64,000 bases of DNA from Pseudomonas guariconensis (GCF_015680235.1 NZ_JADLJL010000017.1:32478-96477); one strand, 5' to 3'; shown: positions 43,701 through 53,560, counted from the stretch's first letter. Numbers and translations: made by a program. The notes: a model not told the origin generated them from the sequence alone.

Positions 43701-43723
43701 GGGCCGCCAAGCGGCCCCGGGGA

Positions 43724-45619
43724 TTACAGGCCGAGCCTGGCCAGGCGGGCTTTCACCGAAGCCTCGATCCCGGCCGCATCCAGGCCACATTCAGCCAGCA
43801 TCTGCGCCGGTTTGGCATGCTCGACATAAATATCCGGCAGCCCCAGGTGCAGCATTGGCTTGAGCACCGCCTCGCGAGCCAGGAACTCACTGACCGCAGC
43901 GCCGGCGCCGCCCATGATGGCGTTCTCCTCGACGGTCACCAGCAGCTCATGGTTGGCCGCCAGTTCCAGCACCAGGGCCTCGTCCAGTGGTTTGACGAAA
44001 CGCATGTCGACCACGGTGGCGTTGATCTGCTCTGCCACCTTCATCGCCTCGGCCAGTTGTACGCCGAACACCAGCAGGGCGACCTTCTCGCCCTTGCGGC
44101 GCACCACACCCTTGCCAATCACCAGCGGTTCCAGATCGCCGCTGATCGGTGCGTTGGGGCCGGTACCGCGGGGGTAGCGCACCGCCGCCGGGCCGTTGTA
44201 CAGGTGGCCGGTGGTGAGCATCTTGCGCAGCTCGTTCTCATCGCTCGGGGTCATTACCAGCATGCCCGGGATGCAGCGCAGGTACGACAGGTCGAAGCTG
44301 CCGGCGTGGGTCGGGCCGTCCTCGCCCACCAGGCCCGCACGGTCGATGGCGAACAGCACATCGAGGTTCTGCACCGCCACGTCGTGGATCAGCTGGTCGT
44401 AGGCACGCTGGAGGAAGGTCGAGTAGATGGCGACCACCGGCTTGGCGCCCTCGCAGGCCATGCCCGCGGCCAGCGTGACCGCATGCTGCTCGGCGATGGC
44501 GACGTCGAAGTAGCGCTCGGGGTAGCGTTCGCTGAAGGCCACCAGGTCCGAGCCTTCCTTCATCGCCGGGGTGATGCCCACCAGGCGGTTGTCGGCAGCG
44601 GCCATGTCGCACAGCCATTGGCCAAACACCGCCGAATACTTCGGCCCACTGACCTTCTTCGGTGCGGCGGGCTTGTCGACGGGCTCGAGCTTGGTGATGG
44701 CGTGATAGCCGATCGGGTCCAGCTCGGCCGGGGCGAAGCCCTTGCCCTTCTTGGTGATCACGTGCAGGAACTGCGGGCCCTTGAGGTCGCGCATATTGCG
44801 CAGGGTGGCGATGAGGGTCGGCAGGTCGTGGCCGTCGATCGGACCGATGTAGTTCCAGCCCAGCTCCTCGAACAGGGTGCCGGGTACCAGCATGCCCTTG
44901 GCGTATTCCTCGGTGCGGCGGGCGATTTCCCAGGCACCTGGCAGGCGCGACAAGACCTTCTTGCTGCCCTCGCGCATGCTTGCGTAGGTGCGGCTGGAGA
45001 GGATCTTGGCCAGGTAGTTGGACAGGCCGCCGACATTGCGCGAAATCGACATGTCGTTGTCGTTGAGGATCACCAGCATGTCGGCATCGACTTCCTGGGC
45101 GTGGTTCAACGCCTCGAAAGCCATGCCAGCAGTCAGGGCGCCGTCGCCGATCACTGCGATGGACTTGCGCGGGTCGTTCTGCAGGCGAGCGGCGATGGCC
45201 ATGCCCAGTGCCGCGCTGATCGAGGTGCTGGAATGGCCGACGCCGAAGGTGTCGTACTCGCTTTCCACGCGGCGTGGGAAGGCGGCGATGCCGTCTTTCT
45301 GGCGCAGGCTGAGCATGCGATTGCGCCGGCCGGTGAGGATCTTGTGTGGGTAGGCCTGGTGGCCGACGTCCCACACCAGGCGGTCGTCCGGCGTGTCGAA
45401 GACGTAGTGCAGGGCGATCGTCAGCTCGATGACGCCCAGGCCGGCGCCGAAATGCCCACCGGTCTGACCAACGGTATAGAGCAGCTCCTGGCGCAACTCG
45501 TCGGCCAGGGTCTCCAGGTCGGCTTCGGCCAGCCGGCGCAGGCCGGCAGGCGTGTCAGCGCGGTCCAGCAATGGCGTGACCGGGCGTTCGCGGGGGATCT
45601 CTTGAAACGTCGTGGGCAT
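43724..45619 (-). CDS. dxs: 1-deoxy-D-xylulose-5-phosphate synthase
   Basis: 631 residues from ATG 45619 ([13 protein letters not shown]). TPP-binding [32 protein letters not shown] region (GDG near residue 153), [15 protein letters not shown] near the N-terminus, and [14 protein letters not shown] are present. It condenses pyruvate and glyceraldehyde phosphate, the entry step of the MEP isoprenoid pathway. ispA and xseB lie upstream on the same strand, the common xseB-ispA-dxs order. Confidence 0.96.
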   Translation of the reverse strand: MPTTFQEIPRERPVTPLLDRADTPAGLRRLAEADLETLADELRQELLYTVGQTGGHFGAGLGVIELTIALHYVFDTPDDRLVWDVGHQAYPHKILTGRRNRMLSLRQKDGIAAFPRRVESEYDTFGVGHSSTSISAALGMAIAARLQNDPRKSIAVIGDGALTAGMAFEALNHAQEVDADMLVILNDNDMSISRNVGGLSNYLAKILSSRTYASMREGSKKVLSRLPGAWEIARRTEEYAKGMLVPGTLFEELGWNYIGPIDGHDLPTLIATLRNMRDLKGPQFLHVITKKGKGFAPAELDPIGYHAITKLEPVDKPAAPKKVSGPKYSAVFGQWLCDMAAADNRLVGITPAMKEGSDLVAFSERYPERYFDVAIAEQHAVTLAAGMACEGAKPVVAIYSTFLQRAYDQLIHDVAVQNLDVLFAIDRAGLVGEDGPTHAGSFDLSYLRCIPGMLVMTPSDENELRKMLTTGHLYNGPAAVRYPRGTGPNAPISGDLEPLVIGKGVVRRKGEKVALLVFGVQLAEAMKVAEQINATVVDMRFVKPLDEALVLELAANHELLVTVEENAIMGGAGAAVSEFLAREAVLKPMLHLGLPDIYVEHAKPAQMLAECGLDAAGIEASVKARLARLGL

Positions 45620-45769
45620 CAGGCGAGTCGTTATAGATATGAAGACGCGGCAGTTTACCCCATTGTGGGAAAAGCTGCCCATGCAGGTGTGGTGGACGCT
45701 GCCCCTGTGGGTGATCACCCAGCCCTTCGGGCTGCGCCGTCGTGCAGAGCACAAGCGGCTAGCGATGCC

Positions 45770-45841
45770 CCTGTGGGAGCGGGCTTGTCCCGCGATGCGA
45801 TGTTGGATTCACCGACGTCATCGCGGGGCAAGCCCGCTCCT
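45770..45841. repeat. Inverted REP pair between ispA and dxs
   Basis: GGGAGCGGGCTTGTCCCGCG (45775-45794) and the inverted CATCGCGGGGCAAGCCCGCT (45819-45838), in the 240-bp ispA-dxs gap. The gap holds no other gene. Confidence 0.87.
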
Positions 45842-45859
45842 TGAGCAGGCGAGCATGCT

Positions 45860-46747
45860 TTAATGGCGACGCTCGACGATATAGCGAGCCAGTGCGCGCA
45901 AGGGTTCGGCGCTGTCGCCAAAGCCTTCGAGCGCGCCCAGGGCCTGGTCGCGCAGTTCCAGCGCGTAGGCCTTGGCCGCCTCCAGGCCCAGCAGAGCCGG
46001 ATAGGTGGGTTTGTCGCGGGCGATATCGGCGCCCTGGCGTTTGCCCAGGGTGGCGGTGTCGCTCTCTACATCGAGAATGTCATCCTGCACCTGAAATGCC
46101 AGGCCGATTGCCTGGGCGTAGGTCTGCAGGGCGCCCAGCTGCGCCTGGCTGGCGCGGGCGCTGGCCAAGGCGCCGAGGCGTACGCTGGCTTCGATCAGGG
46201 CGCCGGTCTTATGCCGGTGCATGTATTCCAGGGCCTTCTGGTCGAGCTTCAGGCCCACCGAGCCCAGGTCGATGGCCTGGCCGCCGACCATACCGGCCGG
46301 GCCGGCAGCCTGGGCCAGGGCTTGGACCATCTGCAGCCGAACGGTATCGGCCTGGGGGCTCAGGCGCGGGTCGAGCAGGGCGCTGAAGGCCAGGCTTTGC
46401 AGGCCGTCGCCAGCGAGGATGGCACAGGCTTCGTCGAAGGCCTTGTGGGTGGTCGGCTGGCCGCGGCGCAGGTCGTCGTCGTCCATGGCCGGCAGGTCGT
46501 CATGCACCAGCGAGTAGGCATGGATCAGCTCGACCGCACAGGCCGCGCCATTGGCCTGTTCGGCCGGGGCGCCGAAGGCTTCGCAGGCCGCGTAGGCCAG
46601 CAATGGCCGTACACGCTTGCCGCCGTTCATCACGCTGTAGCGCATGGCTGCATAGAGCCGCTCGAGCTCCTTGGACGGCGCCACGAACAGCGGCTCGAGG
46701 GCCGCATCGACACGCGCTTGGCAGCTTGCCTGGTACTGGCCGATCAT
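45860..46747 (-). CDS. ispA: Farnesyl diphosphate synthase
   Basis: 295 residues. First aspartate-rich motif [16 protein letters not shown] (near 80-95) and second DDILDVESD (near 225) bind Mg-diphosphate; GGKRVRPLL is the substrate motif near residue 42. It makes farnesyl diphosphate from IPP and DMAPP. The ATG overlaps the xseB stop. Confidence 0.95.
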   Translation of the reverse strand: MIGQYQASCQARVDAALEPLFVAPSKELERLYAAMRYSVMNGGKRVRPLLAYAACEAFGAPAEQANGAACAVELIHAYSLVHDDLPAMDDDDLRRGQPTTHKAFDEACAILAGDGLQSLAFSALLDPRLSPQADTVRLQMVQALAQAAGPAGMVGGQAIDLGSVGLKLDQKALEYMHRHKTGALIEASVRLGALASARASQAQLGALQTYAQAIGLAFQVQDDILDVESDTATLGKRQGADIARDKPTYPALLGLEAAKAYALELRDQALGALEGFGDSAEPLRALARYIVERRH

Positions 46748-46986
46748 GCTTCGGGCTCCGCGTCGAACGGCTGGGCCGCCAGCTCACCGTCGCGTTCGAG
46801 CAGGATCTGCACCTTCTGCTCGGCCTGGGCCAGGGCGGCCTGGCAATCGCGGGTCAGGGCGATGCCTTGTTCGAAGGCGGCCAGCGACTCTTCCAGCGAC
46901 AATTCGCCGTTCTCCAGGCGCTCGACCAAGGCTTGCAGGTCGGCGAGGGATTGCTCGAAATCGATGGAGGCTTTTTTGCGGGCCAT
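46744..46986 (-). CDS. xseB: Exodeoxyribonuclease VII small subunit
   Basis: 80 residues: [33 protein letters not shown] is the typical XseB helical hairpin, here near residues 8-40. It binds XseA to form exonuclease VII. Overlap with ispA (ATGA) shows co-translation. Confidence 0.94.
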   Translation of the reverse strand: MARKKASIDFEQSLADLQALVERLENGELSLEESLAAFEQGIALTRDCQAALAQAEQKVQILLERDGELAAQPFDAEPEA

Positions 46987-47116
46987 GGCGACTGTCTCGG
47001 TGGCTTTCAGAACGGCGCGACACTAGCAGAGCAGGGCAAGGGGAGCAAACTTCCCGGCCCTGAGGCTGGATTTACCGACCCGAGCGTTGGCCCAGCGGAT
47101 GATGATCGTCGGACCG

Positions 47117-47280
47117 CTGTGCGGCCTTTCGCGGTGCAAGGCCGCTCCTACAGGTGCGCCGTTAGCGCAGGCTCGGTGGGAGCCGGCTTGCCGGCGATTG
47201 GGCCGCTGCGCAAGGCCGCTCCTATAGAGCGGAGCCATTCTCGATGTGTAGGAGCGGCCTCGTGCCGCGAAAGGGCTGCG
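47117..47280. repeat. REP cluster in xseB-ribB intergenic region
   Basis: In the 313-bp gap 46987-47299, REP units appear at ~47121-47153 (CGGTGCAAGGCCGCTCCTAC type), ~47180-47203 (GGAGCCGGCTTGCCGGCGAT) and ~47250-47278 (GGAGCGGCCTCGTGCCGCGA). A partial copy lies near 47215. No gene is apparent; the right end borders the ribB stop. Confidence 0.85.
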
Positions 47281-47299
47281 ACGGCAGCCCCAAGGCCCG

Positions 47300-47947
47300 T
47301 CAGGCGGTCGCCGTTTCCAACGCCAGCGCCTGGCGATACTGCGCCAGTTCCTCGATGGTCAGCACCGGCAGGTTGTATTGCCGCGCGTACACCGCCACCT
47401 CCTCGCCGCGGGCCATGCTGCCGTCGGGGTTCATCAACTCGCACAGCACCGCCGCCGGCCGCAGGCCCGCCAGGCGCGCCAGGTCAACCGACCCTTCGGT
47501 ATGGCCCCGACGGGCCAGCACCCCGCCGTTACGCGCGCGCAGCGGGAACACATGTCCGGGGCTGACGATATGGCGCTGCTCGGCGGTCGAGCGCAGAGCA
47601 GCCTCGATGGTGGTGATGCGGTCCTGGGCGGACACGCCGGTGCTAACGCCCTCGGCCGCCTCGATGCTGACGGTGAAGCCGGTGCCATGGCGGGCCTGAT
47701 TGTTCTGCACCATGGGAGCCAGTTGCAGGTCGTCGACGGTGGCCTCGTCCAGGCACAAGCAGACGATACCGCTGCAATCGCGGATCATCATGGCCATGGT
47801 CTGCAGCGAGATGTTCTCGGCGGCGGCGATGATGTCCGCTTCGTCCTCGCGGTCGTCATCGTCGAGCAGCAGAACGGGGCGCCCGGCCTGGAAGGCGGCG
47901 ATGGCAGCAGTGACGTTGGGGAATTTCGGGTGGTGCTTGGTGGACAT
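47300..47947 (-). CDS. ribB: 3,4-dihydroxy-2-butanone-4-phosphate synthase, riboswitch-controlled copy
   Basis: 215 residues from ATG 47947 ([16 protein letters not shown]), preceded by GGAG. It is a single-domain DHBP synthase with [31 protein letters not shown] and [14 protein letters not shown]. It is the second DHBP synthase in the window besides RibBX. An FMN riboswitch in its leader implies control by flavin level, unlike the rib operon copy. Confidence 0.95.
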   Translation of the reverse strand: MSTKHHPKFPNVTAAIAAFQAGRPVLLLDDDDREDEADIIAAAENISLQTMAMMIRDCSGIVCLCLDEATVDDLQLAPMVQNNQARHGTGFTVSIEAAEGVSTGVSAQDRITTIEAALRSTAEQRHIVSPGHVFPLRARNGGVLARRGHTEGSVDLARLAGLRPAAVLCELMNPDGSMARGEEVAVYARQYNLPVLTIEELAQYRQALALETATA

Positions 47948-48032
47948 GAAACGCTCCTCGTGATTGATCGATGAACGTCTCGGGGCGAACAAAACGCGCG
48001 CGCAGGAACACCGGATGGCCCCCGCCTGACGC

Positions 48033-48164
48033 CTTCTTTCATCCGGACTATGACCGTCGGCCCTGGAATCTCACCAGGTCTGCTGACCCCCGGCATGGCC
48101 GGGGCGCTCGCGGGCTCATCTTTCGATTTACCGCCGGTGGGGACTTTCACCCCGCCCTGAAGAC
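48033..48164 (-). promoter_or_regulatory. FMN riboswitch (RFN element)
   Basis: On the minus strand the leader of ribB contains CAGGGCGGGGTGAAAGTCCC, then CACCGGCGGTAAATC, and ends with GACGGTCATAGTCCGGATGA, the conserved RFN core and closing strand, 86 nt before the start codon. Binding of FMN is expected to stop transcription or translation of ribB. Confidence 0.96.
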
Positions 48165-48262
48165 CCGGCAAGCATACAGCACTGTGCCACCCTGCGGGCA
48201 AGGCCGGCCTACGACCTTCGGCGGTATGATGGTCACCAACGCCTTTTTCCGGAAACGACACC

Positions 48263-49468
48263 ATGGACATTCTCGAAGTCGCCGGTGGCAAGCCGGTCAA
48301 GTTGTGGACCGACGGCGTACCCGTGGAAGACGATGCCCGCCGGCAGTTGTTGAACACCGCACGCATGCCATTCATCTTCAAGCACCTGGCGGTGATGCCG
48401 GATGTGCACCTGGGCAAGGGGTCGACCATCGGCAGCGTAATTCCTACCGTGGGCGCGATCATCCCGGCCGCAGTGGGCGTGGACATCGGCTGCGGCATGA
48501 TCGCCGCGCGCACCTCGCTGCATGCCCGCGACCTGCCAGACAACCTGCACGGCCTGCGCAGCGCCATCGAGCAGGCCGTGCCTCATGGCAAGACCTTCGG
48601 CCGCCGCGACCAGGGTGCCTGGGACCAGGTACCGAAGCAGGCCGACCAGGTGTGGCGTAGCCTGGCCGCGCGCTTCAAGGCGATCACCGACAAGTACCCG
48701 CGTCTGGAAAAGACCAACAACCGCCATCACCTAGGAACGCTTGGCGGTGGCAACCACTTCATCGAGGTCTGCCTGGATGAAGCCGAGCGTGTGTGGTTCA
48801 TGCTGCACAGCGGTTCGCGCGGGGTGGGCAATGCCATCGGCAACCTGTTCATCGAGCTGGCCCAGGCCGACATGCGCCAGCACCTGGCCAATCTGCCGGA
48901 CAAGGACCTGGCCTATTTCGAGGAAGGCAGCCGGCATTTCGCCGATTACACCGAGGCGGTGGAGTGGGCCCAGGATTTCGCCCGGCATAACCGCGAGCTG
49001 ATGATGCAGGCGGTGGTCGGCGCTGTGCGCAAAGCCCTGGGCCGGCCTTTCGAGGCGAACCTCGAAGCAGTCAACTGCCACCATAACTATGTGCAGCGCG
49101 AGCGGCATTTCGGTCGCGAAGTACTGGTGACCCGCAAGGGCGCGGTGTCCGCGCAGAAGGGGCAATTGGGCATCATTCCGGGCTCCATGGGGGCCAGGAG
49201 CTTCATCGTGCGTGGGCTGGGTAACGAGGAGTCGTTTTGCTCCTGCAGCCATGGCGCCGGCAGGGTGATGAGCCGGACCAAGGCCAAGAGCCGCTTCACC
49301 CTCGAGGACCAACGGCGCGCCACCGCCCATGTGGAGTGCCGCAAGGACAAGGACGTGATCGACGAGATCCCCATGGCCTACAAGGACATCGACGCGGTGA
49401 TGCAGGCCCAGCGCGAGCTGGTGGAAGTGGTGCACACCTTGCGCCAGGTGGTGTGCGTCAAGGGCTGA
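48263..49468 (+). CDS. rtcB: RNA-splicing ligase RtcB
   Basis: 401 residues. MPDVHLGKGSTIGSVIP and VGVDIGCGMIAAR contain metal-binding residues (Asp, Cys near residue 79), GGGNHFIEV and the C-terminal FCSCSHGAGRVMSR carry the histidine that becomes guanylylated. It joins RNA 2',3'-cyclic phosphate ends to 5'-OH ends with GTP. No rtcA or RtcR gene is adjacent, so it is a stand-alone copy, divergent from the riboswitch-ribB unit. Confidence 0.94.
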   Translation: MDILEVAGGKPVKLWTDGVPVEDDARRQLLNTARMPFIFKHLAVMPDVHLGKGSTIGSVIPTVGAIIPAAVGVDIGCGMIAARTSLHARDLPDNLHGLRSAIEQAVPHGKTFGRRDQGAWDQVPKQADQVWRSLAARFKAITDKYPRLEKTNNRHHLGTLGGGNHFIEVCLDEAERVWFMLHSGSRGVGNAIGNLFIELAQADMRQHLANLPDKDLAYFEEGSRHFADYTEAVEWAQDFARHNRELMMQAVVGAVRKALGRPFEANLEAVNCHHNYVQRERHFGREVLVTRKGAVSAQKGQLGIIPGSMGARSFIVRGLGNEESFCSCSHGAGRVMSRTKAKSRFTLEDQRRATAHVECRKDKDVIDEIPMAYKDIDAVMQAQRELVEVVHTLRQVVCVKG

Positions 49469-49525
49469 AGAAGCAGGGCCACGCTTTCATAAATCAACGC
49501 ATAACTATTTGATTTTGCAGGTCCT

Positions 49526-49554
49526 TGTGGGAGCGCCGCACCGCCGCTCCCACA
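49526..49554. repeat. 10-bp inverted repeat, REP-like, after rtcB
   Basis: TGTGGGAGCG (49526-49535) and CGCTCCCACA (49545-49554) form a perfect stem in the convergent gap between rtcB and the GST gene; probable bidirectional terminator. Confidence 0.75.
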
Positions 49555-49628
49555 GGGGGAGGCTGCGCTAGCCGCTTGTTCTTTGTGCGGCAGCGCAGTT
49601 GATCTCCCTCATAAAAAGGGACGTGTGG

Positions 49629-50222
49629 TCAGATGCCCGGCATCGGCACGAAGCCGGGCAACTGCTGGATCCGGTCCATCCAACGGGTGATATGGGGGTA
49701 GGGCACCAGGTCGACACCGCCTTCAGGAGCCAGCGCGACATAGGGGAATACCGCGCAATCGGCAATGGTCGGCCGCGACAGCGCCAGCCACTCGTGCTTG
49801 GCCAGGTGCGCGTCCAGCAAGGGCAGGATGCGCGCCGCTCTCTTCAGGGTGTCGGCCTTGTCGATGGCATAGCCGAACTTATCCACAAGGCGTGCGGCGG
49901 CAGGGCCGTTCTGGATCTCGTTGGCCGCGGTGGAAAGCCACTGCATGACTTCGGCCTGCAGGTGCGGCTCCACCGGCCACCAGGCCGCCCCGCCATAAGT
50001 GCCGGCCAGGTACACCAGGATCGCCTGGGAATCGCGCAGTACCCGCTGGCCATCCACCAGGATCGGCAGCTCGCCCCACGGGTTGAGCTCGATCAGCGGC
50101 GCGCGCTTGTGTTCACCGCCGAGAAAGTCCACGGGAATGATCTCCAGGTCCAGGTTCGCCAGATGGGCGAACAGGCGGACTTTGTAGCAATTGCCGGACA
50201 GTTCCAGGTCATAGAGCTTCAT
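49629..50222 (-). CDS. Glutathione S-transferase family protein
   Basis: 197 residues. The N-terminal thioredoxin-like domain has ELNPWGELPILVDG with the cis-proline and DSQAILVYLA; the C-terminal helical domain includes RPTIADCAVFPYV. The N-terminus LELSGNCYKVRLF has Ser and Cys candidates for glutathione activation. Substrate unknown. It precedes no operon partner but is 12 bp from the VOC gene on the same strand, so the two probably share a transcript. Confidence 0.88.
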   Translation of the reverse strand: MKLYDLELSGNCYKVRLFAHLANLDLEIIPVDFLGGEHKRAPLIELNPWGELPILVDGQRVLRDSQAILVYLAGTYGGAAWWPVEPHLQAEVMQWLSTAANEIQNGPAAARLVDKFGYAIDKADTLKRAARILPLLDAHLAKHEWLALSRPTIADCAVFPYVALAPEGGVDLVPYPHITRWMDRIQQLPGFVPMPGI

Positions 50223-50234
50223 GACGTTTCCTTG

Positions 50235-50657
50235 TTATTGAGCCAGTAGCTGGTTGAATTCCAGGACGTTGCCGTCGGGGTCGCGAATGAACAATGCAAC
50301 GCGACGCGGCCCGATGCGGTGCGGCCCTTCGGTGATGGTGATGCCTTGTTGGTGCAACCAGCCCTGCAGGGCCTCCAGGTCTTCCACGATGAAGGCCGGG
50401 TGGGTCATGCCGGGCAGCTTGATCGGTGCATCCAGCAACACGTTATGGGCGCGGGGCTGGCGGGCACCGTTGAAGATCAGGTTGATGCGCACGCCGCTGG
50501 GCGTGAGCATCTCGTTGGCTTCGAAGTCGCTGAACCGCGCGCTTTCGACGAACCCCAGCGCTTCGTAGAAGGCCACGGCGCGGCTGCGGTCGCTGACGCG
50601 GATGCCGATGTGATCATAGGCGAGGATCGGCGAGGGGCTTGGGGCATTGGCACTCAT
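50235..50657 (-). CDS. VOC-superfamily (glyoxalase-like) protein
   Basis: 140 residues from ATG 50657 (MSANAPSPSPILAYDHIGIRV); an ATG at 50675 would add six residues. Typical metal ligands of the fold are visible: His in YDHIGIRV, His in THPAFIVED, and Glu in NVLEFNQL. Such proteins are glyoxalases, dioxygenases or resistance proteins. It is divergent from the LysR gene, which may regulate it and the GST. Confidence 0.85.
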   Translation of the reverse strand: MSANAPSPSPILAYDHIGIRVSDRSRAVAFYEALGFVESARFSDFEANEMLTPSGVRINLIFNGARQPRAHNVLLDAPIKLPGMTHPAFIVEDLEALQGWLHQQGITITEGPHRIGPRRVALFIRDPDGNVLEFNQLLAQ

Positions 50658-50770
50658 GACGGAAACCACACACATGTTCGGAGGTGCCCAGTGTGGCCAT
50701 TGACGGGCGTTTCACCAATGCCTGTAAGCTGACAACACTATTGCATTTGTTGCACAGACGAGACCCGACG

Positions 50771-51670
50771 ATGGACCGATTGAAAGCCATGGCCACCCTG
50801 GTGCGTATTGTCGACAGCGGCAGCCTCAGCGCCGCGGCGAATGCCTCCGGGCAATCCACCGCCTCGGTGGTGCGCACCCTGGCGGCGCTGGAGAAGCACC
50901 TGGGCACGCGCCTGCTCAATCGCAATACCCGGCACCTGGCGTTGACCGAGGAGGGTGCCGAATTCCTGGCCTGGAGCCGGCGCATACTTGCCGAGTTCGA
51001 CGAGGTTGAACACGGCTTCGATGCACGGCGCAAAAGCCCCGGCGGGCTGCTGCGCATCACTGCGCCGGTGGAGTTCGGGCGCCGCTACGTCGCGCCTTTG
51101 GTCAACGAATTCCTGGCGCTGCACCCAGCCATCCAGGTAGAGCTGACCTTGCTCGACCGTCTCGTCGACCTGCTTGACGAAGGCGTGGAGCTGGCCATTC
51201 GCATCGGGCAACTACCGGATTCTTCGTTGATCGCAATGCCCCTGGGCCATACCCGCCTGGTGCGCTGCGCAAGCCCAGACTACCTGCAACGCAATGGTAT
51301 GCCGCAGCAGCCGTCGGACCTGCTGGCACATACCTGCATCGGCTTCGCGCCCCAAGGCAGGCAGTGGCAATTCCAGGAGCAAGGGGCTGTCGTGACCCGG
51401 TCCATTCCTGCGCGCATGACCACCAACCAGATCCAGGTAGCCAGCCTGGCTTGCCAGCAGGGTGTCGGTATTGGTCAGCTGCTGCACTATCAGGTGGCCA
51501 GCGAGCTGGCCGAGGGTCGGCTGGTGCGGGTGCTGCAGGCGTACGAGCTGGCCGACCTGCCGATTCAGATGGTGTACCCGCATTCGCGGCTGCTTTCGGC
51601 GCGGGTGCGGCAGTTCATCGACTGGGCTTCGCCGCGGCTGAGTGCGGTGATTCCCGATCCGGCAGTGTGA
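50771..51670 (+). CDS. LysR-family transcriptional regulator
   Basis: 299 residues from ATG 50771. The N-terminal winged helix-turn-helix reads MATLVRIVDSGSLSAAANAS...LGTRLLNRNTRHLALTEEG (residues ~7-63), followed by a periplasmic-binding-like effector domain. It is divergent from the VOC-GST pair. Its 3' end borders the attachment site of the integrated element, which leaves the gene intact. Confidence 0.92.
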   Translation: MDRLKAMATLVRIVDSGSLSAAANASGQSTASVVRTLAALEKHLGTRLLNRNTRHLALTEEGAEFLAWSRRILAEFDEVEHGFDARRKSPGGLLRITAPVEFGRRYVAPLVNEFLALHPAIQVELTLLDRLVDLLDEGVELAIRIGQLPDSSLIAMPLGHTRLVRCASPDYLQRNGMPQQPSDLLAHTCIGFAPQGRQWQFQEQGAVVTRSIPARMTTNQIQVASLACQQGVGIGQLLHYQVASELAEGRLVRVLQAYELADLPIQMVYPHSRLLSARVRQFIDWASPRLSAVIPDPAV

Positions 51671-51675
51671 AAGGC

Positions 51676-51706
51676 AGGCATTAAAAAGCCGGCTTGTGGC
51701 CGGCTT
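51676..51706. repeat. attL core (31 bp)
   Basis: Identical to 62894-62924. It contains AAGCCGGC-TTGTG-GCCGGCTT, a hairpin with an adjacent A run, i.e. a terminator reading on the minus strand, so integration used a host intergenic terminator 5 bp past the LysR stop. Confidence 0.9.
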
Positions 51707-51820
51707 AGCCAGCATCCATTAAAATTCCACAATGTTCAGCGAAGCCTAGTATTTACGGGGCTTTCAGCCTATTATTCGTCCAGTTGCTTCCGATGGTTTT
51801 CACTTTTATCCGCTTCCAAA

Positions 51821-51855
51821 GTGTGGGTCAAAGTGTGGGTCGGGAGGTGTGGGTC
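51821..51855. repeat. Three GTGTGGGTC repeats, probable integrase arm sites (left)
   Basis: Copies of GTGTGGGTC at 51821-51829, 51833-51841 and 51847-51855, just before the integrase start. Two more in the same orientation lie near attR. Short direct repeats near both ends are typical arm-type sites of tyrosine integrases. Confidence 0.7.
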
Positions 51856-51872
51856 AGGATTTTGGAGGCTGT

Positions 51873-53114
51873 ATGGGCAAGCTGGCTGGCAAGACCGTCG
51901 AGTCCTTAATAAGGGCTGGGGTTCCGGGTAAAACCAATGATGGTGAGGGGCTGTATTTCCAAATAAGCAAAGCCGGCGCATCGAGCTGGATTTTCCGCTA
52001 CAAGCTGGAAGGAAAGGGCAGGGAGATGGGGCTAGGGCCGTATCCGGCTGTAACCCTTGCCGAAGCACGACAACTGGCAGCCGCCCAGCGCAAGGTTTTG
52101 GCTACTGGCGCTGACCCGCTCGCTGCTCGTGATGCTGACCGCGAAGCGAAGCGAGAGGCTGAGCGTCAGGCTCAGGCTCGCCGAATTTCGTTCGAGACGC
52201 TGGCAGTCGAGTATCAGGCAGCCCATGGCGCGAACTGGTCGGAGAAATGGCGCAAAGGATGGCTCCGCAAACTGGAGCTGTACGCCTTCCCAGTCATCGG
52301 CAAGCTGCCTGCCGGAGAGATTCAGACTGAACATGTCCTGAAGGTGCTGCAACCGATCTGGGCAACGAAAACCCGCACCGCCGATGAGGTTCGCGGCCAG
52401 GTTGAGCAGGTGCTAGATGCCGCCAAGGCTCGCCGACTGCGTGATGGCGACAACCCGGCCCGCTGGCGTGGCCACCTGGATAACCTTCTGTCCAAGGCCG
52501 AAAAGAAGAAGGCCCGTCAGCGCCAGCACTTCCCCGCGATGAAGTGGCAGGACGTGCCGGCCCTGATGCAGAAGCTGGCGCAGGATGAGAGCCACGCAGC
52601 CGTCGCCGCTAGGCTGATGATTCTGTCAGGCGCACGTGCGCAGATGATCCGGTTTGCCGCCTGGGGCGAGTTTGACCTAGATGCAGGCGTTTGGTCGCTG
52701 CCTGCTGAGCGCATGAAGATGCGCAAAGCCTTCTCTGTTCCTCTGTCTGCCGAAGTCGTCGAAATGCTCAAGTATCTGCCGCGTATCGAGGGCAGCCCGT
52801 ATTTATTCCCTGGCCAGGGTAAGACCGGCGCCATGCACGCCAACGCCGTCCGAAATCTGTTGCACGGTCTCGGGCATGACGACGTGACCCGCCACGGCTT
52901 CCGTTCGAGCTTTCGAGATTGGGCGAACGAATGCACCCATTACCCACGTGAAGTGTGCGAACTGGCGCTAGCGCATGACGAGCGCGACCAGACCGAAGCC
53001 GCCTATTCACGATCCGATTTTCTGGAAAAGCGCCGCGCCCTGATGGCCGATTGGGCGGCCTACTGCACAAGCACTCCAGCCAATAACGTAGTCCCAATGC
53101 GGAGGGCGAAGTAA
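51873..53114 (+). CDS. int: Tyrosine integrase, P4 type with DUF4102 N-terminus
   Basis: 413 residues from ATG 51873 (TTTGGAGG upstream). N-terminal arm-binding domain: GKTNDGEGLYFQISKAGASS ... GLGPYPAVTLAEARQLA (DUF4102). Catalytic core: Arg255 in SGARAQMIRF, His341 and Arg344 in TRHGFRSSFRD, LALAHDERDQTEAAYSR with the later His and the nucleophilic Tyr. It integrates and, with AlpA or Xis help, excises the island. It sits next to attL. The next gene starts within its stop codon, so they are co-transcribed. Confidence 0.95.
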   Translation: MGKLAGKTVESLIRAGVPGKTNDGEGLYFQISKAGASSWIFRYKLEGKGREMGLGPYPAVTLAEARQLAAAQRKVLATGADPLAARDADREAKREAERQAQARRISFETLAVEYQAAHGANWSEKWRKGWLRKLELYAFPVIGKLPAGEIQTEHVLKVLQPIWATKTRTADEVRGQVEQVLDAAKARRLRDGDNPARWRGHLDNLLSKAEKKKARQRQHFPAMKWQDVPALMQKLAQDESHAAVAARLMILSGARAQMIRFAAWGEFDLDAGVWSLPAERMKMRKAFSVPLSAEVVEMLKYLPRIEGSPYLFPGQGKTGAMHANAVRNLLHGLGHDDVTRHGFRSSFRDWANECTHYPREVCELALAHDERDQTEAAYSRSDFLEKRRALMADWAAYCTSTPANNVVPMRRAK

Positions 53115-53560
53115 TGAAAGTAAATGTGCCTTTGACGCCGGAGGAGCACGCGCAGGCTGATGCGGAGTATGAGCGTGTAGTTGTGAATCAGAAAAAGTTC
53201 ATCCGAGATATGGCGGATAAGCTGGAGTCAGGTGAAAAGCTGGACTCCTTCGAGTCAGCAGTCATTGCGGCCGTCCTGCGTGGTGCTGCTGAGGGGATAA
53301 ACACTCAGCGTAAGCTCCGGGCAGGGAAACCTGCAAAATTGCCTGGAGAAATATGTCTACTTTTCGCACTGAAAACGTTGTTTCAAGGCGCAAGCGAAAA
53401 CGCAGCAATAGAAGCGCTTGCAGAGGAATATGAAGTTAGCACCACTGCCGTTAAGAAACGTCTCGGTAAGGCTGGCAAGGGCATAGAGCAAGAGGCAGCG
53501 CGGCAAGAACTGCAGGAAACTATTGCGTGGCTGAAGCGCCTTAAAGTCAAGGAAACTTAA
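53114..53560 (+). CDS. Hypothetical island protein with C-terminal HTH-like segment
   Basis: 148 residues whose ATG shares a base with the integrase stop. The N-terminal half is charged and helical. The C-terminal part, AAIEALAEEYEVSTTAVKKRLGKAGKG (around residues 113-136), has the spacing of a helix-turn-helix. No family is recognised. Its final codons and stop lie inside the first 42-bp repeat. A regulator of the island is possible but unproven. Confidence 0.65.
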   Translation: MKVNVPLTPEEHAQADAEYERVVVNQKKFIRDMADKLESGEKLDSFESAVIAAVLRGAAEGINTQRKLRAGKPAKLPGEICLLFALKTLFQGASENAAIEALAEEYEVSTTAVKKRLGKAGKGIEQEAARQELQETIAWLKRLKVKET

